A DNA stretch of 8,884 nt from Bacteroidota bacterium (lineage in GTDB: Bacteria > Bacteroidota > Ignavibacteria > Kapaibacteriales > UBA2268): positions 1 through 8,884 of the forward strand of contig JAJRPT010000022.1 of assembly GCA_024280675.1 (NCBI GenBank), written 5' to 3'. Positions 1 to 7,582 of the stretch are shown in pieces (position 1 is the first letter of the stretch; each line of letters starts with the position of its first letter). The translations under genes were made by a program, and so were the position numbers. The notes beneath the pieces are model-generated. The model was given only the letters and a program-made list of their open reading frames with translations, did not search any database and was not told where the DNA came from.

Positions 1-211
1 TATAGCTTGCATTGAGGTTGACTTTGGGAAGAGCAAAGCCATAGGCTTGCGATACGTCTTCTTGTGCTGAGGCGAGTGTGTATCTGGAGATATTAAGCTG
101 GTGATTATTTTTGAGAGCTTTTTCGATTGCCGTGTTTAAATCAATTGTTTCGGAGACAAGCGATTCAAACAATGCAAAAAAAGCAAATACTAGAATTATT
201 TTATTAGTCAT
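1..211 (-). CDS. TolC-family outer membrane efflux protein, N-terminal part (runs off left edge)
   Basis: This is the start of a gene read right to left, with ATG at 211-209; 70 codons are visible before the window ends. Residues 1-20 form a signal peptide (Lys4, then a hydrophobic run rich in Ile/Leu/Phe, probable cut near Ser20). The mature part begins with IDLNTAIEKALKNNHQLN and continues to a Leu-Pro-Lys-Val segment near residue 61. This matches the repeat that opens outer-membrane efflux proteins: a Leu-x-x-Ala-x-x-x-Ala-Leu-x-x-Asn-x-x-Leu helix, then a second Ala-rich helix ending in a Pro before the first beta strand. Known members form trimeric channels joining inner-membrane pumps (RND, ABC or MFS) to the outside. 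It starts 10 bases after the tetR stop on the same strand, so the two are probably one operon. No Shine-Dalgarno sequence precedes the ATG. The substrate and partner pump lie outside the window. Confidence 0.88.
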   Translation of the reverse strand, partial: MTNKIILVFAFFALFESLVSETIDLNTAIEKALKNNHQLNISRYTLASAQEDVSQAYGFALPKVNLNASY

Positions 212-221
212 AAGAGTTTTT

Positions 222-845
222 TTATTTGTTAGAATTATTTGATAAAATTAATTTTCTGTAATCTTTTCTTCCCTTTTCTGTCAGTATTCCAGTGTGCAAT
301 GTCTCGTAGAGAATCCTAAGAGCCTCATCCAATGTGCACGGCAGATTTGTTAGAACCCCAGGCGCGAGAATAGAATGAATAGAGCTCGTAAGTATTATCC
401 CAAAAATTTCATCATTGATACTGTCTTTTATAAATCCCTGCTCTTTGCCAAGAACAAAGGCTTTTTCCAAATGTTCCTTCAGCATAGAATCTTGATACCG
501 GCAGTCGTCTTGCAGTTCATAGGCGTACTTTTCAATATCACTCGTGAAAACGGGTGTGTAAATCATTGAAATATCTTTAATCATTTCCCATACTTTTGGA
601 AGATTCTCAATGATGCTAAACTTGTTATCTTTGGTCATCTTATTGATCACCGTCTTCATTCTCTCAAATTTCATCTGATTGACAGAAACCACAACTTCTC
701 TGAAAAGTTCTTTTTTAGAACTAAAATGCTCATAAATTGTTTTTTTAGATATTCTAAGGTCTCTTGCAAGCTCGTCCATGTTCAGTCTTGCAAATCCCTC
801 GGCTATGAATATTTCTTGTGCCTTGTTTTGTATTCTCTCTTTCAT
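222..845 (-). CDS. TetR/AcrR-family transcriptional regulator
   Basis: A 207-residue TetR-type repressor counted from the ATG at 845-843. The N-terminus (MKERIQNKAQEIFIAEGF) is the usual first helix of the family, and the helix-turn-helix follows at about residues 22-47, with the core ELARDLRISKKTIYEHF and then SSKKELF. The rest is a helical ligand-binding and dimerisation domain with no recognisable ligand signature. The frame stays open upstream to a GTG at 917, which would add 24 residues of Lys/Val/Asn-rich sequence unlike the family, so I prefer 845; neither start has a Shine-Dalgarno sequence. Length fits the family (about 190-220). The TolC-like gene follows 10 bases after the stop, so this protein probably represses its own efflux operon and releases DNA when it binds an exported compound. 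That role is inferred from context. Confidence 0.9.
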   Translation of the reverse strand: MKERIQNKAQEIFIAEGFARLNMDELARDLRISKKTIYEHFSSKKELFREVVVSVNQMKFERMKTVINKMTKDNKFSIIENLPKVWEMIKDISMIYTPVFTSDIEKYAYELQDDCRYQDSMLKEHLEKAFVLGKEQGFIKDSINDEIFGIILTSSIHSILAPGVLTNLPCTLDEALRILYETLHTGILTEKGRKDYRKLILSNNSNK

Positions 846-1037
846 AACGTTACCACTATTATTTATTCTTACATCTTTGTTAAACTTCTTTTTATAAACT
901 TTCAAAACTACAAACACTTAAAAAACTTTAAACACTGCCTCCGTTTCCTAAGACGCAAAACTAAAAAGAAAGTTTCAAGAAAAAAAATATTTAAAAAAAA
1001 TAATACAACAAATTTTTATTTAGCTAATTTTTTAAGG

Positions 1038-1045
1038 TATTTTTG
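1038..1045 (+). promoter_or_regulatory. Candidate -7 promoter element of purL
   Basis: TATTTTTG is an exact match to the Bacteroidota -7 motif TAnnTTTG and ends 48 bases before the purL ATG. The same octamer stands 39 bases before the phosphatase gene at 8460-8467. The -33 position has a T-rich run (1013-1017) but not TTTG. If used, transcription would start around 1049-1052, putting the GAGGTGAT at 1053-1060 at the very 5' end of the message. AT richness makes such octamers easy to find by chance. Confidence 0.25.
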
Positions 1046-1052
1046 ATTTGCT

Positions 1053-1060
1053 GAGGTGAT
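1053..1060 (+). promoter_or_regulatory. Strong Shine-Dalgarno-like site upstream of purL
   Basis: GAGGTGAT is an 8-base match to the complement of the canonical 16S rRNA 3' tail. It lies 33 bases before the purL ATG, too far for normal use, but 5 bases before the ATG of a 15-codon ORF at 1066. No other gene start in the window has a comparable site. purL itself has only GGA at 1083-1085, 8 bases before its ATG. Confidence 0.35.
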
Positions 1061-1065
1061 GCAAA

Positions 1066-1113
1066 ATGAAAAATATAATATTGGACAAAAAATATGTCAG
1101 AAGTAGATGCTAA
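1066..1113 (+). CDS. Possible 15-residue leader peptide overlapping the purL start
   Basis: The short frame reads MKNIILDKKYVRSRC then TAA at 1111-1113. It overlaps the first 20 bases of purL in another frame and is preceded at good spacing by GAGGTGAT (1053-1060). If translated, ribosomes would end just inside purL, which could couple or reduce translation at the purL ATG (1094). There is no run of regulatory codons as in classical attenuators and no clear hairpin. A second 15-codon frame begins at ATG 1059 but has no ribosome site. This may simply be chance. Confidence 0.2.
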   Translation: MKNIILDKKYVRSRC

Positions 1114-3319
1114 TAAAATCGAAGTGAATGAAAATCTTGCCGTTGAGCTTGGTCTCACAAAAGATGAGTACAAAATGATTTTGGAAAAAATTGGGCGGGT
1201 GCCGAGCTACACCGAATTGGGTGTGTATTCGGTGATGTGGAGTGAGCATTGCTCATATAAAAACTCTATTGTAGAGCTCAAGAAACTGCCAAAAGCGGGG
1301 GAGAGGATTCTAGTAGAAGCGGGCGAAGAAAATGCTGGGCTTGTCGATATTGGCTCAGGATATGCGATTGCTTTTAAGATTGAGTCACACAATCACCCAT
1401 CGGCCATTGTCCCATTCGAGGGTGCGGCAACTGGTGTTGGTGGTATTTTACGTGATATTTTCACTATGGGGGCAAGACCAATTGCTGTCCTCAATTCACT
1501 TCGTTTTGGCGAGCTTGTTAGTGAACGCACAAAATATTTATTCAAAGGAGTTGTGTCTGGAATTTCGCATTATGGCAACTGTTTTGGAGTACCAACAGTT
1601 GGGGGAGAAGTCTATTTCGACAAATGTTACCAAGATAATCCGCTCGTAAATGCAATGGCTGTTGGAATTGTGAGAACAGACAAAACTGCAACCGCAGCAG
1701 CGAATGGAGTTGGAAATCCAGTATTTATTATCGGCTCGAAAACTGGTCGTGACGGAATACATGGAGCATCTCTTCTGGCATCACGTGAGTTTGATGAGAA
1801 GACAGATGACATGCGTCCATCGGTTCAGGTGGGCGATCCATTCGAGGAAAAATTATTGCTCGAAGCCACTCTGGAACTCATCGAAGCGGATTTGATTACT
1901 GGAATCCAAGACATGGGTGCCGCTGGAATATCTTGCTCAACATCGGAGATGAGTGAGAAATCTGGAGTTGGAATGCACATTGATTTAAATAAAGTGCCTG
2001 TCCGTGAATCTGGAATGTCGGCCTATGAGATAATGCTTTCCGAATCCCAAGAGAGAATGCTTGCCGTTGTTGAAAAAGAAAAAGTAGAGCAAGCAAAGAA
2101 AATTGCAGACAAGTGGGATGTTCCATTTGTTGAGATTGGAAATGTCTCCGATGATGGAATGATAAAACTCAATTATAATGGGGGGCAAGTGGCAGAGCTT
2201 GATGCCGAATCACTTGTGCTTGGTGGGGGGGCTCCGGTTTATCACCGCAAGTCCAAACGCCCATCATATTTGGAAGAAACAAATAGTTTTGATTTAGAAA
2301 ATTTACCAGACAATAATTTACAAGAATCTTTTAAAAAGATAATTTCTTCACCGACAATTGCCTCCAAGCGTTGGGTATTCGAGCAATATGACTCTCAAGT
2401 CCGCACCAACACTGTCTCAATCAAAGGTGATGCAGCCGTCATTAGGTTGAAAGAACTCCCTGGAAAAGCAATAGCTCTTACAACAGATTGCAATAGTCGT
2501 TTTGTCTATCTTGATCCCTATTCTGGTGGCCAGGCGGCAGTTTGTGAAGCGGCACGCAATGTTGCTTGCGTTGGAGCAGAACCTGTGGCAATCACTAACT
2601 GCCTCAACTTTGGCAATCCTTATGACGAAGAGGTTTATTACACATTTGAGCAATCGGTCAAAGGTATGGGCGATGCTTGTCGTGTGCTTAAAACCCCTGT
2701 CACTGGTGGAAATGTGAGCTTTCATAATGAATCTCAGAAACATGCGGTATTTCCAACGCCAACCATTGGAATGCTGGGAATAATTGATGACTTGGATAAG
2801 ACAATGTCATCAAGCTTCAAAAATGAGGGCGATGTGATTTATTTAATTGGGAACAATAGAGAAGAGTTAGGTGGCAGTGAATATCTGAAAATACTCACTG
2901 GGAAAATCACTGGAAAGCCTCCAATAGTCAATGTCGAAGATGAATATAAGCTCATAAAAACTATGCTTGATTTATGCAAGAATCAAACTATAAATTCAGC
3001 CCATGATACGTCCGAAGGTGGTTTGTCAATATGTTTAGCAGAAAAATCACTTGGAGCAAATGGCTTGGGATGTGATGTGAAGTTAGAGGACTCTGCCAAA
3101 AGTCTTTTTGGCGAATCGCACGGGCGAATTGTGGTAAGTCTGTCCCCTGCAAAAACAGAAGAACTTGAATCCATTTGCCAATCTTTCGGTGTCAATTTTT
3201 GGGAAATTGGGATGGTTGCTGGTGATGAAAAAATCAATATTGGAGATTCAATTAAGCTGACAATATCTGAGATAAAAGAAATGTATGAGGGTGCAATTCC
3301 AAATATTATGAATAAATAA
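1094..3319 (+). CDS. purL: Phosphoribosylformylglycinamidine synthase subunit PurL (small type)
   Basis: The 741-residue protein is the ATP-dependent synthetase subunit of the fourth step of de novo purine synthesis. It converts FGAR to FGAM with ammonia that PurQ releases from glutamine, PurS bridging the two; it acts in the cytoplasm. Visible landmarks are WSEHCSYKNS (49-58), ESHNHPS (97-103), GAATGVGGILRD (110-121), GNCFGVPTVGGE (161-172), TGRDGIHGASLLAS (217-230), VGDPFEEK (246-253), QDMGAAGIS (272-280), TGGNVSFHNES (537-547) and HDTSEGGLSI (637-646). The duplicated AIRS-like halves are both complete, and the length fits the small PurL class, which lacks a fused glutaminase domain. ATG 1094 is preceded by a weak GGA (1083-1085), and an in-frame stop at 1076-1078 rules out a longer start. 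No purQ or purS is in view. G-runs of 6 (2180-2185) and 7 (2225-2231) are in frame. Confidence 0.97.
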   Translation: MSEVDANKIEVNENLAVELGLTKDEYKMILEKIGRVPSYTELGVYSVMWSEHCSYKNSIVELKKLPKAGERILVEAGEENAGLVDIGSGYAIAFKIESHNHPSAIVPFEGAATGVGGILRDIFTMGARPIAVLNSLRFGELVSERTKYLFKGVVSGISHYGNCFGVPTVGGEVYFDKCYQDNPLVNAMAVGIVRTDKTATAAANGVGNPVFIIGSKTGRDGIHGASLLASREFDEKTDDMRPSVQVGDPFEEKLLLEATLELIEADLITGIQDMGAAGISCSTSEMSEKSGVGMHIDLNKVPVRESGMSAYEIMLSESQERMLAVVEKEKVEQAKKIADKWDVPFVEIGNVSDDGMIKLNYNGGQVAELDAESLVLGGGAPVYHRKSKRPSYLEETNSFDLENLPDNNLQESFKKIISSPTIASKRWVFEQYDSQVRTNTVSIKGDAAVIRLKELPGKAIALTTDCNSRFVYLDPYSGGQAAVCEAARNVACVGAEPVAITNCLNFGNPYDEEVYYTFEQSVKGMGDACRVLKTPVTGGNVSFHNESQKHAVFPTPTIGMLGIIDDLDKTMSSSFKNEGDVIYLIGNNREELGGSEYLKILTGKITGKPPIVNVEDEYKLIKTMLDLCKNQTINSAHDTSEGGLSICLAEKSLGANGLGCDVKLEDSAKSLFGESHGRIVVSLSPAKTEELESICQSFGVNFWEIGMVAGDEKINIGDSIKLTISEIKEMYEGAIPNIMNK

Positions 3320-3320
3320 T

Positions 3321-6300
3321 TTACTGAACTTCACTTTCTTCTAATTTCTTATAATACTCTTTGATTATTTTCCTGTAATCTTTCGAGTATTTTGATTGTG
3401 CTTTCCTTAGCCTATCTCTGAGCAACTTTTTTAATTCTTCTTCGCTTAACTTTTCGTTTGCCCCCGCCATTTTATAGTCACGGCCTTCTCTTGATTTTCT
3501 TTTCTTTGAGAAATCTCTTTTGTTCACCGATCTTATTGCGTCAAGCATACGTGACATTATTTTATCTTGGCGAGCCATTGTTTGCTTAGTGATAGAACCA
3601 GACTCCACGTCGCTCATCACTTCTGCTAGTTCTTGTCGTATCTCACGTAATTCTTGCAATGTCTTGTCGTTGTTGGTGTTAGCAAAATTCTTTTGTTCAT
3701 TTTCCATTTCCTGTAAAGATTTTTGAGCAGTGCCAATCCTGTCTTTTAGTTCGCCATATTCTTGTTTTAGACGGCCTTGTTTTCCACGTTTTCCGCCTCT
3801 TCCATCTGATTTACCTTCGCCATATTTTCCTTCTTGCATTCCTTGCAACATTCTTTGCATCGATTGTTGGATCATTTGTTGTTGTGCTGCGGCTTGTCCT
3901 AGTTGTTGTGAGAAACTTGGCTGAGACCCACCGGGTGAGCTACCATCCCCATCTCCACTTGGATTTTGCCCACCAGGGCTTGAGCAAGAGCCAGAGCCTT
4001 GATTTTCGCCCATCTGCTCTAGCATATCACCCATGCTTCCTGCTGCTTTATTCATTGAGCTCATGGCATTTTTTTGTGCAGAAGAGCTACGGGACACTCT
4101 TCTTTCGGCAAGCTCTTGTTGAGCTTTTTTGGCCTCACTCATAGCCTTGCCAATTTCTTTGCCCATCTTTGGAGTCACTGCCATTGATTCTTCCGACAAC
4201 TTAGAAAGAGATGAAGCTACGCTTTTTAGCCCATCTTGAATGTCTGATTGTTTTCGTTGAATATCGGGCAAGCGAGTTGAGTTCGGGTTCATTTCAGATG
4301 TTTCTTTTCTGAGAGACTCTTGCTGTTTAGAAAGTTCAGTCATGTCGTTCATTGCTTTTCTCAGTCCATTCTTTGTCTTTTCATTTTGATTTTGCTGCAT
4401 CTTATTTTTCATCTGCTGCATTTTCTGAGCAAATTTACTGAGTTGCTTAGAAGTCTTTTTCTGATTTTGTTTTGCCTGTTGTTTTTGCCCTTGTTTCATT
4501 TGCTCAGCAGATTCTTCCATTTGTTTTTTTGCCTGGTCGGGTTGTAATTCCTGCAGGGCTTTTTCTAGTTCTTGGAGCAAGTCTTCGTCTTTCAAATTCT
4601 TTATATCACGGGCAAGATCTTTTATATCCTCTTCCATTTTTTGCATATCATTTTTCAAATCATTTTGTTTCTTTGATTCTTCTTCTAATTTATTTTTATC
4701 TTTTTTGTTGGAACTCTCATCAAGTTTTTTGGATATTTCATTTTGCTTTTCTTCCATCTTTTTAGCCTTCTGAGAAATTTTATCCACTTTCTGTTCGGCC
4801 TCTAATTTCTTTAGCATTTTCATGGTTCGTTCAATTTGAGCAAGGAACTGCTCTTCGGAGAATTTTTGTTTCTCGAGTAATTTTTGTAATTCTTTGGGGG
4901 ACATTTTCTCTAGTTCATCATTGATTTTCTTAGATTCTTGCCTCATGTTTTCGGTCGAAATCTCTTTCATCAGCTCTTGAAGTTCTTTATATTTTTGCAA
5001 AGTTTCTGGTGAGAGCAAATTATTTTCTTCTAATTTTTCTGTTGATTGTTCTAGTTTTTCGGAAAGTTCTTCAACTTTTTCTTTTAGCTCTTCTTTTTTG
5101 CGATTAATATTTTCTGCACGTTTTTTCTCCTCCCAGTCTAGTTTTTTCTTCTTGTGATTCTTTCTCAGATCGTGCCTTAACTCTTCGATTTCATTCTTTA
5201 GTTCTTGTGATTCTTTTGCTAGTTTGGTAAGTTCTTTTTGAATCCCCTTTTGCTTATCTTCAGATTCGGCAAAAACTTCTTGGAGTGACGGCAGCCTGAC
5301 CGAAATCAGTTTGCTCCGTGCCGACTTACTTCCCAAGTAGCCGTCATTGTCCCAGACTTCAACAAAAAATTCATAATTATCCTCTGGACTAATCCCCAAA
5401 TCATTTAAGTCCCAAATATAATTAAGTTCTAGCGGTAAGTCATTGCTGTATATAGGAATATCTATCGACGTAAAGTCTGTATCGGGTTCAGTGTATTTTG
5501 AGTAACTGAGCCTATACCCTAGACTTACTTTGCTTACTCCAAAATCATCATTGGCACTTGCTCTGAGTGCTAGTATCAAATCGTCTGAGAGTGTCAAATC
5601 CATGCTGGGCTGGATTAATTCAACTTCTGGATATTCATCAACTTGTGCAATAATTTTATTTTTGATAGGGTTTAGATTTTCGATCCCGTCTTTATCCTTA
5701 ATCTTAAAATAATAATTTCCAGAATAATTTATTTCTACCTTTCCACTGGCAATAAAGCCATCACTTTCCAAGGCAAGCACTAAAGTATCGAGAGTTATTT
5801 CTCTTGAGAAACTCTGAGTGGGTTCAAAAATAAAGAATGCAGAGTCTATTTCTTTGCTGGAATTTAGCTCGAAAGAAAATACAGATCCTTGCATTGCCGA
5901 AAAATCTGGACGGGAGTCACTGACTGAGATATTTCTCAATTTTGTATATCTTGGAGAGCGTAATGATGCCAAAAAAGATTTGACAAGTGGTCTGTCTAAT
6001 ACTCTGATATTAAGGGATTTAGTCTTAATAGTCTGAGTAAGAAAATTTGCACTTGCCATCAACTCATAGGAGTGTTTTATTGATTTGAAAGTGTAGATGA
6101 AAGTCGAGTCATCATTTGAGCTGAGACTAATTTGGTCGAATTTGTCTTGCTTTTCTTCCTTCAAATTGAGATTGATCTTCGAGGGTAAATCACCTTTTCC
6201 ACTAACAATAATTTCTACATCATCACCACGAAGAACAGAAATATCACCGCCACTCATCTCCAAAGTAAAAGGTATAGGTGGTAAATAAGAAGTATCATAA

Positions 6301-6869
6301 TCCATCACCCTAGAAAATGAAGAACCCAAACCAAAGATATTAAAATTCAAAAGAATCAATGCTAGAATTACAGAAAAAGAAGATTTCAAAAGCCATTTAT
6401 TTTTCTTCTTCTTGTCGATTATCTTATTTAAATCCAGTGGCTCGACATTTTTCCAAATATCATTAAAGGCAAGCAAGGCAAGATCATTATCAGAATTAGA
6501 TTTGCTCACAAGCGGAAAGAGTTGAATAGCATTACTCATGCGGTCTTTTATTTCCGAGAATGAATTGCCAATTCTTAATGCTAAATCCGTTACTTGTATT
6601 TTGTTCCCAATATTAAAATAATTAATTATTGGTTTTGCAATCAATAAAAGAAGTGAAAGACCTGTGATGACTAACAAAGAAGTAAATAAAAGGAAACGAA
6701 ACTGGCTGTCTCCTCTGGCACTTAGTTCAACAAAAGAGATGGTTATTAGAATTGAAAATAAAAATATTGTCCACTTTGAGATAGAAATTATAAGATTATT
6801 TAGCGATTCGTTTCTTCTGAAATTATTTAATTTTGTAATTAATAATTGATATGATTTTGTGTAGTTCAT
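3321..6869 (-). CDS. DUF4175 family protein: membrane-anchored coiled-coil protein
   Basis: An 1182-residue protein of unknown function. Three hydrophobic segments stand near the N-terminus (about 25-48, 57-80 and 159-182), with a charged loop between the second and third. A beta-rich, Ig-like extracytoplasmic region follows (about 200-525), including the family-typical DEYPEVELIQP (411-421) and DDFGVSKVSLGY (441-452). A long Glu/Lys-rich coiled coil runs from about 530, becoming Gln/Met-rich near 776-825. A Gly/Ser/Pro linker at about 956-985 carries two SSPGG units and the protein's only cysteine (962). Next come a Gln/Met-rich helix (988-1012), a Gly/Lys-rich patch (1014-1033) and a basic C-terminus with YRKIIKEYYKKL. 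It starts 7 bases after the DUF4159 stop, so they are surely co-transcribed. It may be a periplasmic scaffold or mechanical element; that is inference. Its stop lies one base from the purL stop. Confidence 0.88.
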   Translation of the reverse strand: MNYTKSYQLLITKLNNFRRNESLNNLIISISKWTIFLFSILITISFVELSARGDSQFRFLLFTSLLVITGLSLLLLIAKPIINYFNIGNKIQVTDLALRIGNSFSEIKDRMSNAIQLFPLVSKSNSDNDLALLAFNDIWKNVEPLDLNKIIDKKKKNKWLLKSSFSVILALILLNFNIFGLGSSFSRVMDYDTSYLPPIPFTLEMSGGDISVLRGDDVEIIVSGKGDLPSKINLNLKEEKQDKFDQISLSSNDDSTFIYTFKSIKHSYELMASANFLTQTIKTKSLNIRVLDRPLVKSFLASLRSPRYTKLRNISVSDSRPDFSAMQGSVFSFELNSSKEIDSAFFIFEPTQSFSREITLDTLVLALESDGFIASGKVEINYSGNYYFKIKDKDGIENLNPIKNKIIAQVDEYPEVELIQPSMDLTLSDDLILALRASANDDFGVSKVSLGYRLSYSKYTEPDTDFTSIDIPIYSNDLPLELNYIWDLNDLGISPEDNYEFFVEVWDNDGYLGSKSARSKLISVRLPSLQEVFAESEDKQKGIQKELTKLAKESQELKNEIEELRHDLRKNHKKKKLDWEEKKRAENINRKKEELKEKVEELSEKLEQSTEKLEENNLLSPETLQKYKELQELMKEISTENMRQESKKINDELEKMSPKELQKLLEKQKFSEEQFLAQIERTMKMLKKLEAEQKVDKISQKAKKMEEKQNEISKKLDESSNKKDKNKLEEESKKQNDLKNDMQKMEEDIKDLARDIKNLKDEDLLQELEKALQELQPDQAKKQMEESAEQMKQGQKQQAKQNQKKTSKQLSKFAQKMQQMKNKMQQNQNEKTKNGLRKAMNDMTELSKQQESLRKETSEMNPNSTRLPDIQRKQSDIQDGLKSVASSLSKLSEESMAVTPKMGKEIGKAMSEAKKAQQELAERRVSRSSSAQKNAMSSMNKAAGSMGDMLEQMGENQGSGSCSSPGGQNPSGDGDGSSPGGSQPSFSQQLGQAAAQQQMIQQSMQRMLQGMQEGKYGEGKSDGRGGKRGKQGRLKQEYGELKDRIGTAQKSLQEMENEQKNFANTNNDKTLQELREIRQELAEVMSDVESGSITKQTMARQDKIMSRMLDAIRSVNKRDFSKKRKSREGRDYKMAGANEKLSEEELKKLLRDRLRKAQSKYSKDYRKIIKEYYKKLEESEVQ

Positions 6870-6876
6870 AGATAAT

Positions 6877-7539
6877 TTAGTTTGTTAAAGCCCAGACGAT
6901 AATGTTCGTACCCATTTTGAGTGCGAGTTCTCTTTTTGTGGGACTGTCTTTGTGCACATCGGCATCTGCCCAGCCGTCGGCAAGGTTCGACTCGAAGGTG
7001 TAGAAGACGCACATCCGTCCATTTTGATTTATCGAGTAAGCCACAGGCAATTTGTCGTCATGCTCATGTATTTTTGGAACACCATCTGGGAAATTAAAAT
7101 GAGATGAAAATATTCCATGTGAACTTTTGACTGTTTCAAATTCTTTGCTTGGGAATACTTTCTTCATTTCTTTTCGGATGTATGGATCCAAGCCATAATC
7201 ATCATCAATGTAGAGAAAGCCACCACTGTCAAGATATGCTCTTAGTCTGCGTGCTTCTTCGGTGGAGAAATTGACATTCCCATGACCAGTGAGAAATATC
7301 ATTGGATACTCAAAGAGTTCATCGGAGGAAATATCAACAAACTGGTAACGTGAGTCAATTATAATATTAGTTTGCTTTTTGACATATTCCAATAAATTAT
7401 GCTCAGATGATTGGTCATTATACCAATCCCCACCTCCACCGTATTTGAGTCTGGCAAGTTTGGCCGAGCTTTCTGGTGTGGCAGAGTACAAGACTCCAGC
7501 AAGAAAAAATGCAAGCAACAAATAAATAATTCTTTTCAT
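6877..7539 (-). CDS. DUF4159 domain-containing secreted protein
   Basis: A 220-residue protein with a signal peptide (MKRIIYLLLAFFLAGVLYSA, probable cut after Ala20), so it is exported. Nearly the whole mature part is one DUF4159 domain, recognised by RLKYGGGGDWYND (30-42), IFLTGHGNVNFS (81-92), GGFLYIDDDYGLDP (106-119), KIHEHDDKLP (156-165), FYTFESNLADGW (179-190) and a C-terminal MGTNIIVWALTN. The LTGHG turn and alternating strands resemble class I glutamine-amidotransferase/ThuA-like folds, but a catalytic triad is not evident, so a binding role is as likely as an enzymatic one. In other genomes the family sits beside DUF4175, MoxR, DUF58 or VWA genes; here the partner DUF4175 gene follows 7 bases after the stop. 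The upstream beta-barrel gene ends 43 bases before its ATG. No Shine-Dalgarno sequence is visible. Function is unknown. Confidence 0.92.
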   Translation of the reverse strand: MKRIIYLLLAFFLAGVLYSATPESSAKLARLKYGGGGDWYNDQSSEHNLLEYVKKQTNIIIDSRYQFVDISSDELFEYPMIFLTGHGNVNFSTEEARRLRAYLDSGGFLYIDDDYGLDPYIRKEMKKVFPSKEFETVKSSHGIFSSHFNFPDGVPKIHEHDDKLPVAYSINQNGRMCVFYTFESNLADGWADADVHKDSPTKRELALKMGTNIIVWALTN

Positions 7540-7582
7540 AAATTCAATAACGGTTTAGAGCAATATTTGTTACTTAAATAGT

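Larger units (their letters stand above)
846..1093. promoter_or_regulatory. Divergent tetR / purL intergenic region
   Basis: This AT-rich stretch must hold the promoters of tetR (minus) and purL (plus). Three octamers fit the Bacteroidota -7 consensus TAnnTTTG: TAGTTTTG on the minus strand at 910-903 and again at 963-956, and TATTTTTG on the plus strand at 1038-1045. A clear TTTG -33 element is not present at the expected distance from any of them. AAACTT occurs at 882, 896 and 923, and an inverted copy (GAAAGTTT, 968-975) pairs with AAACTTTC at 896-903; these could be TetR half-sites, but low complexity makes chance likely. An 8-base palindrome TTAGCTAA lies at 1020-1027. Promoter activity somewhere here is safe to infer; the exact elements are not. 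Confidence 0.55.

Noticed and set aside
846..917. Longer tetR start at a GTG (917), adding 24 residues
   Set aside because: The extra residues are a Lys/Val/Asn-rich lead unlike TetR N-termini, the region looks like a promoter, and the ATG at 845 places the helix-turn-helix at the normal position.
1020..1027. Palindrome TTAGCTAA near the purL promoter as an operator
   Set aside because: Only 8 bases with no flanking symmetry in very AT-rich DNA; chance is a sufficient explanation.
726..1046. Plus-strand 106-codon frame antisense to tetR
   Set aside because: Most of it mirrors tetR coding sequence and the rest is low-complexity Lys/Phe from A/T tracts; there is no recognisable domain.
2417..2743. 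Minus-strand 108-codon frame inside purL
   Set aside because: It is a shadow of the fully conserved purL reading frame and has no family resemblance.
4320..4765. Plus-strand open frames rich in Leu/Phe/Ser that look like small membrane proteins
   Set aside because: They are the antisense of the Glu/Lys/Gln-rich coiled coil on the minus strand; complementing GAA/AAG codons gives Leu/Phe/Ser codons. They have no ribosome site and no domain.
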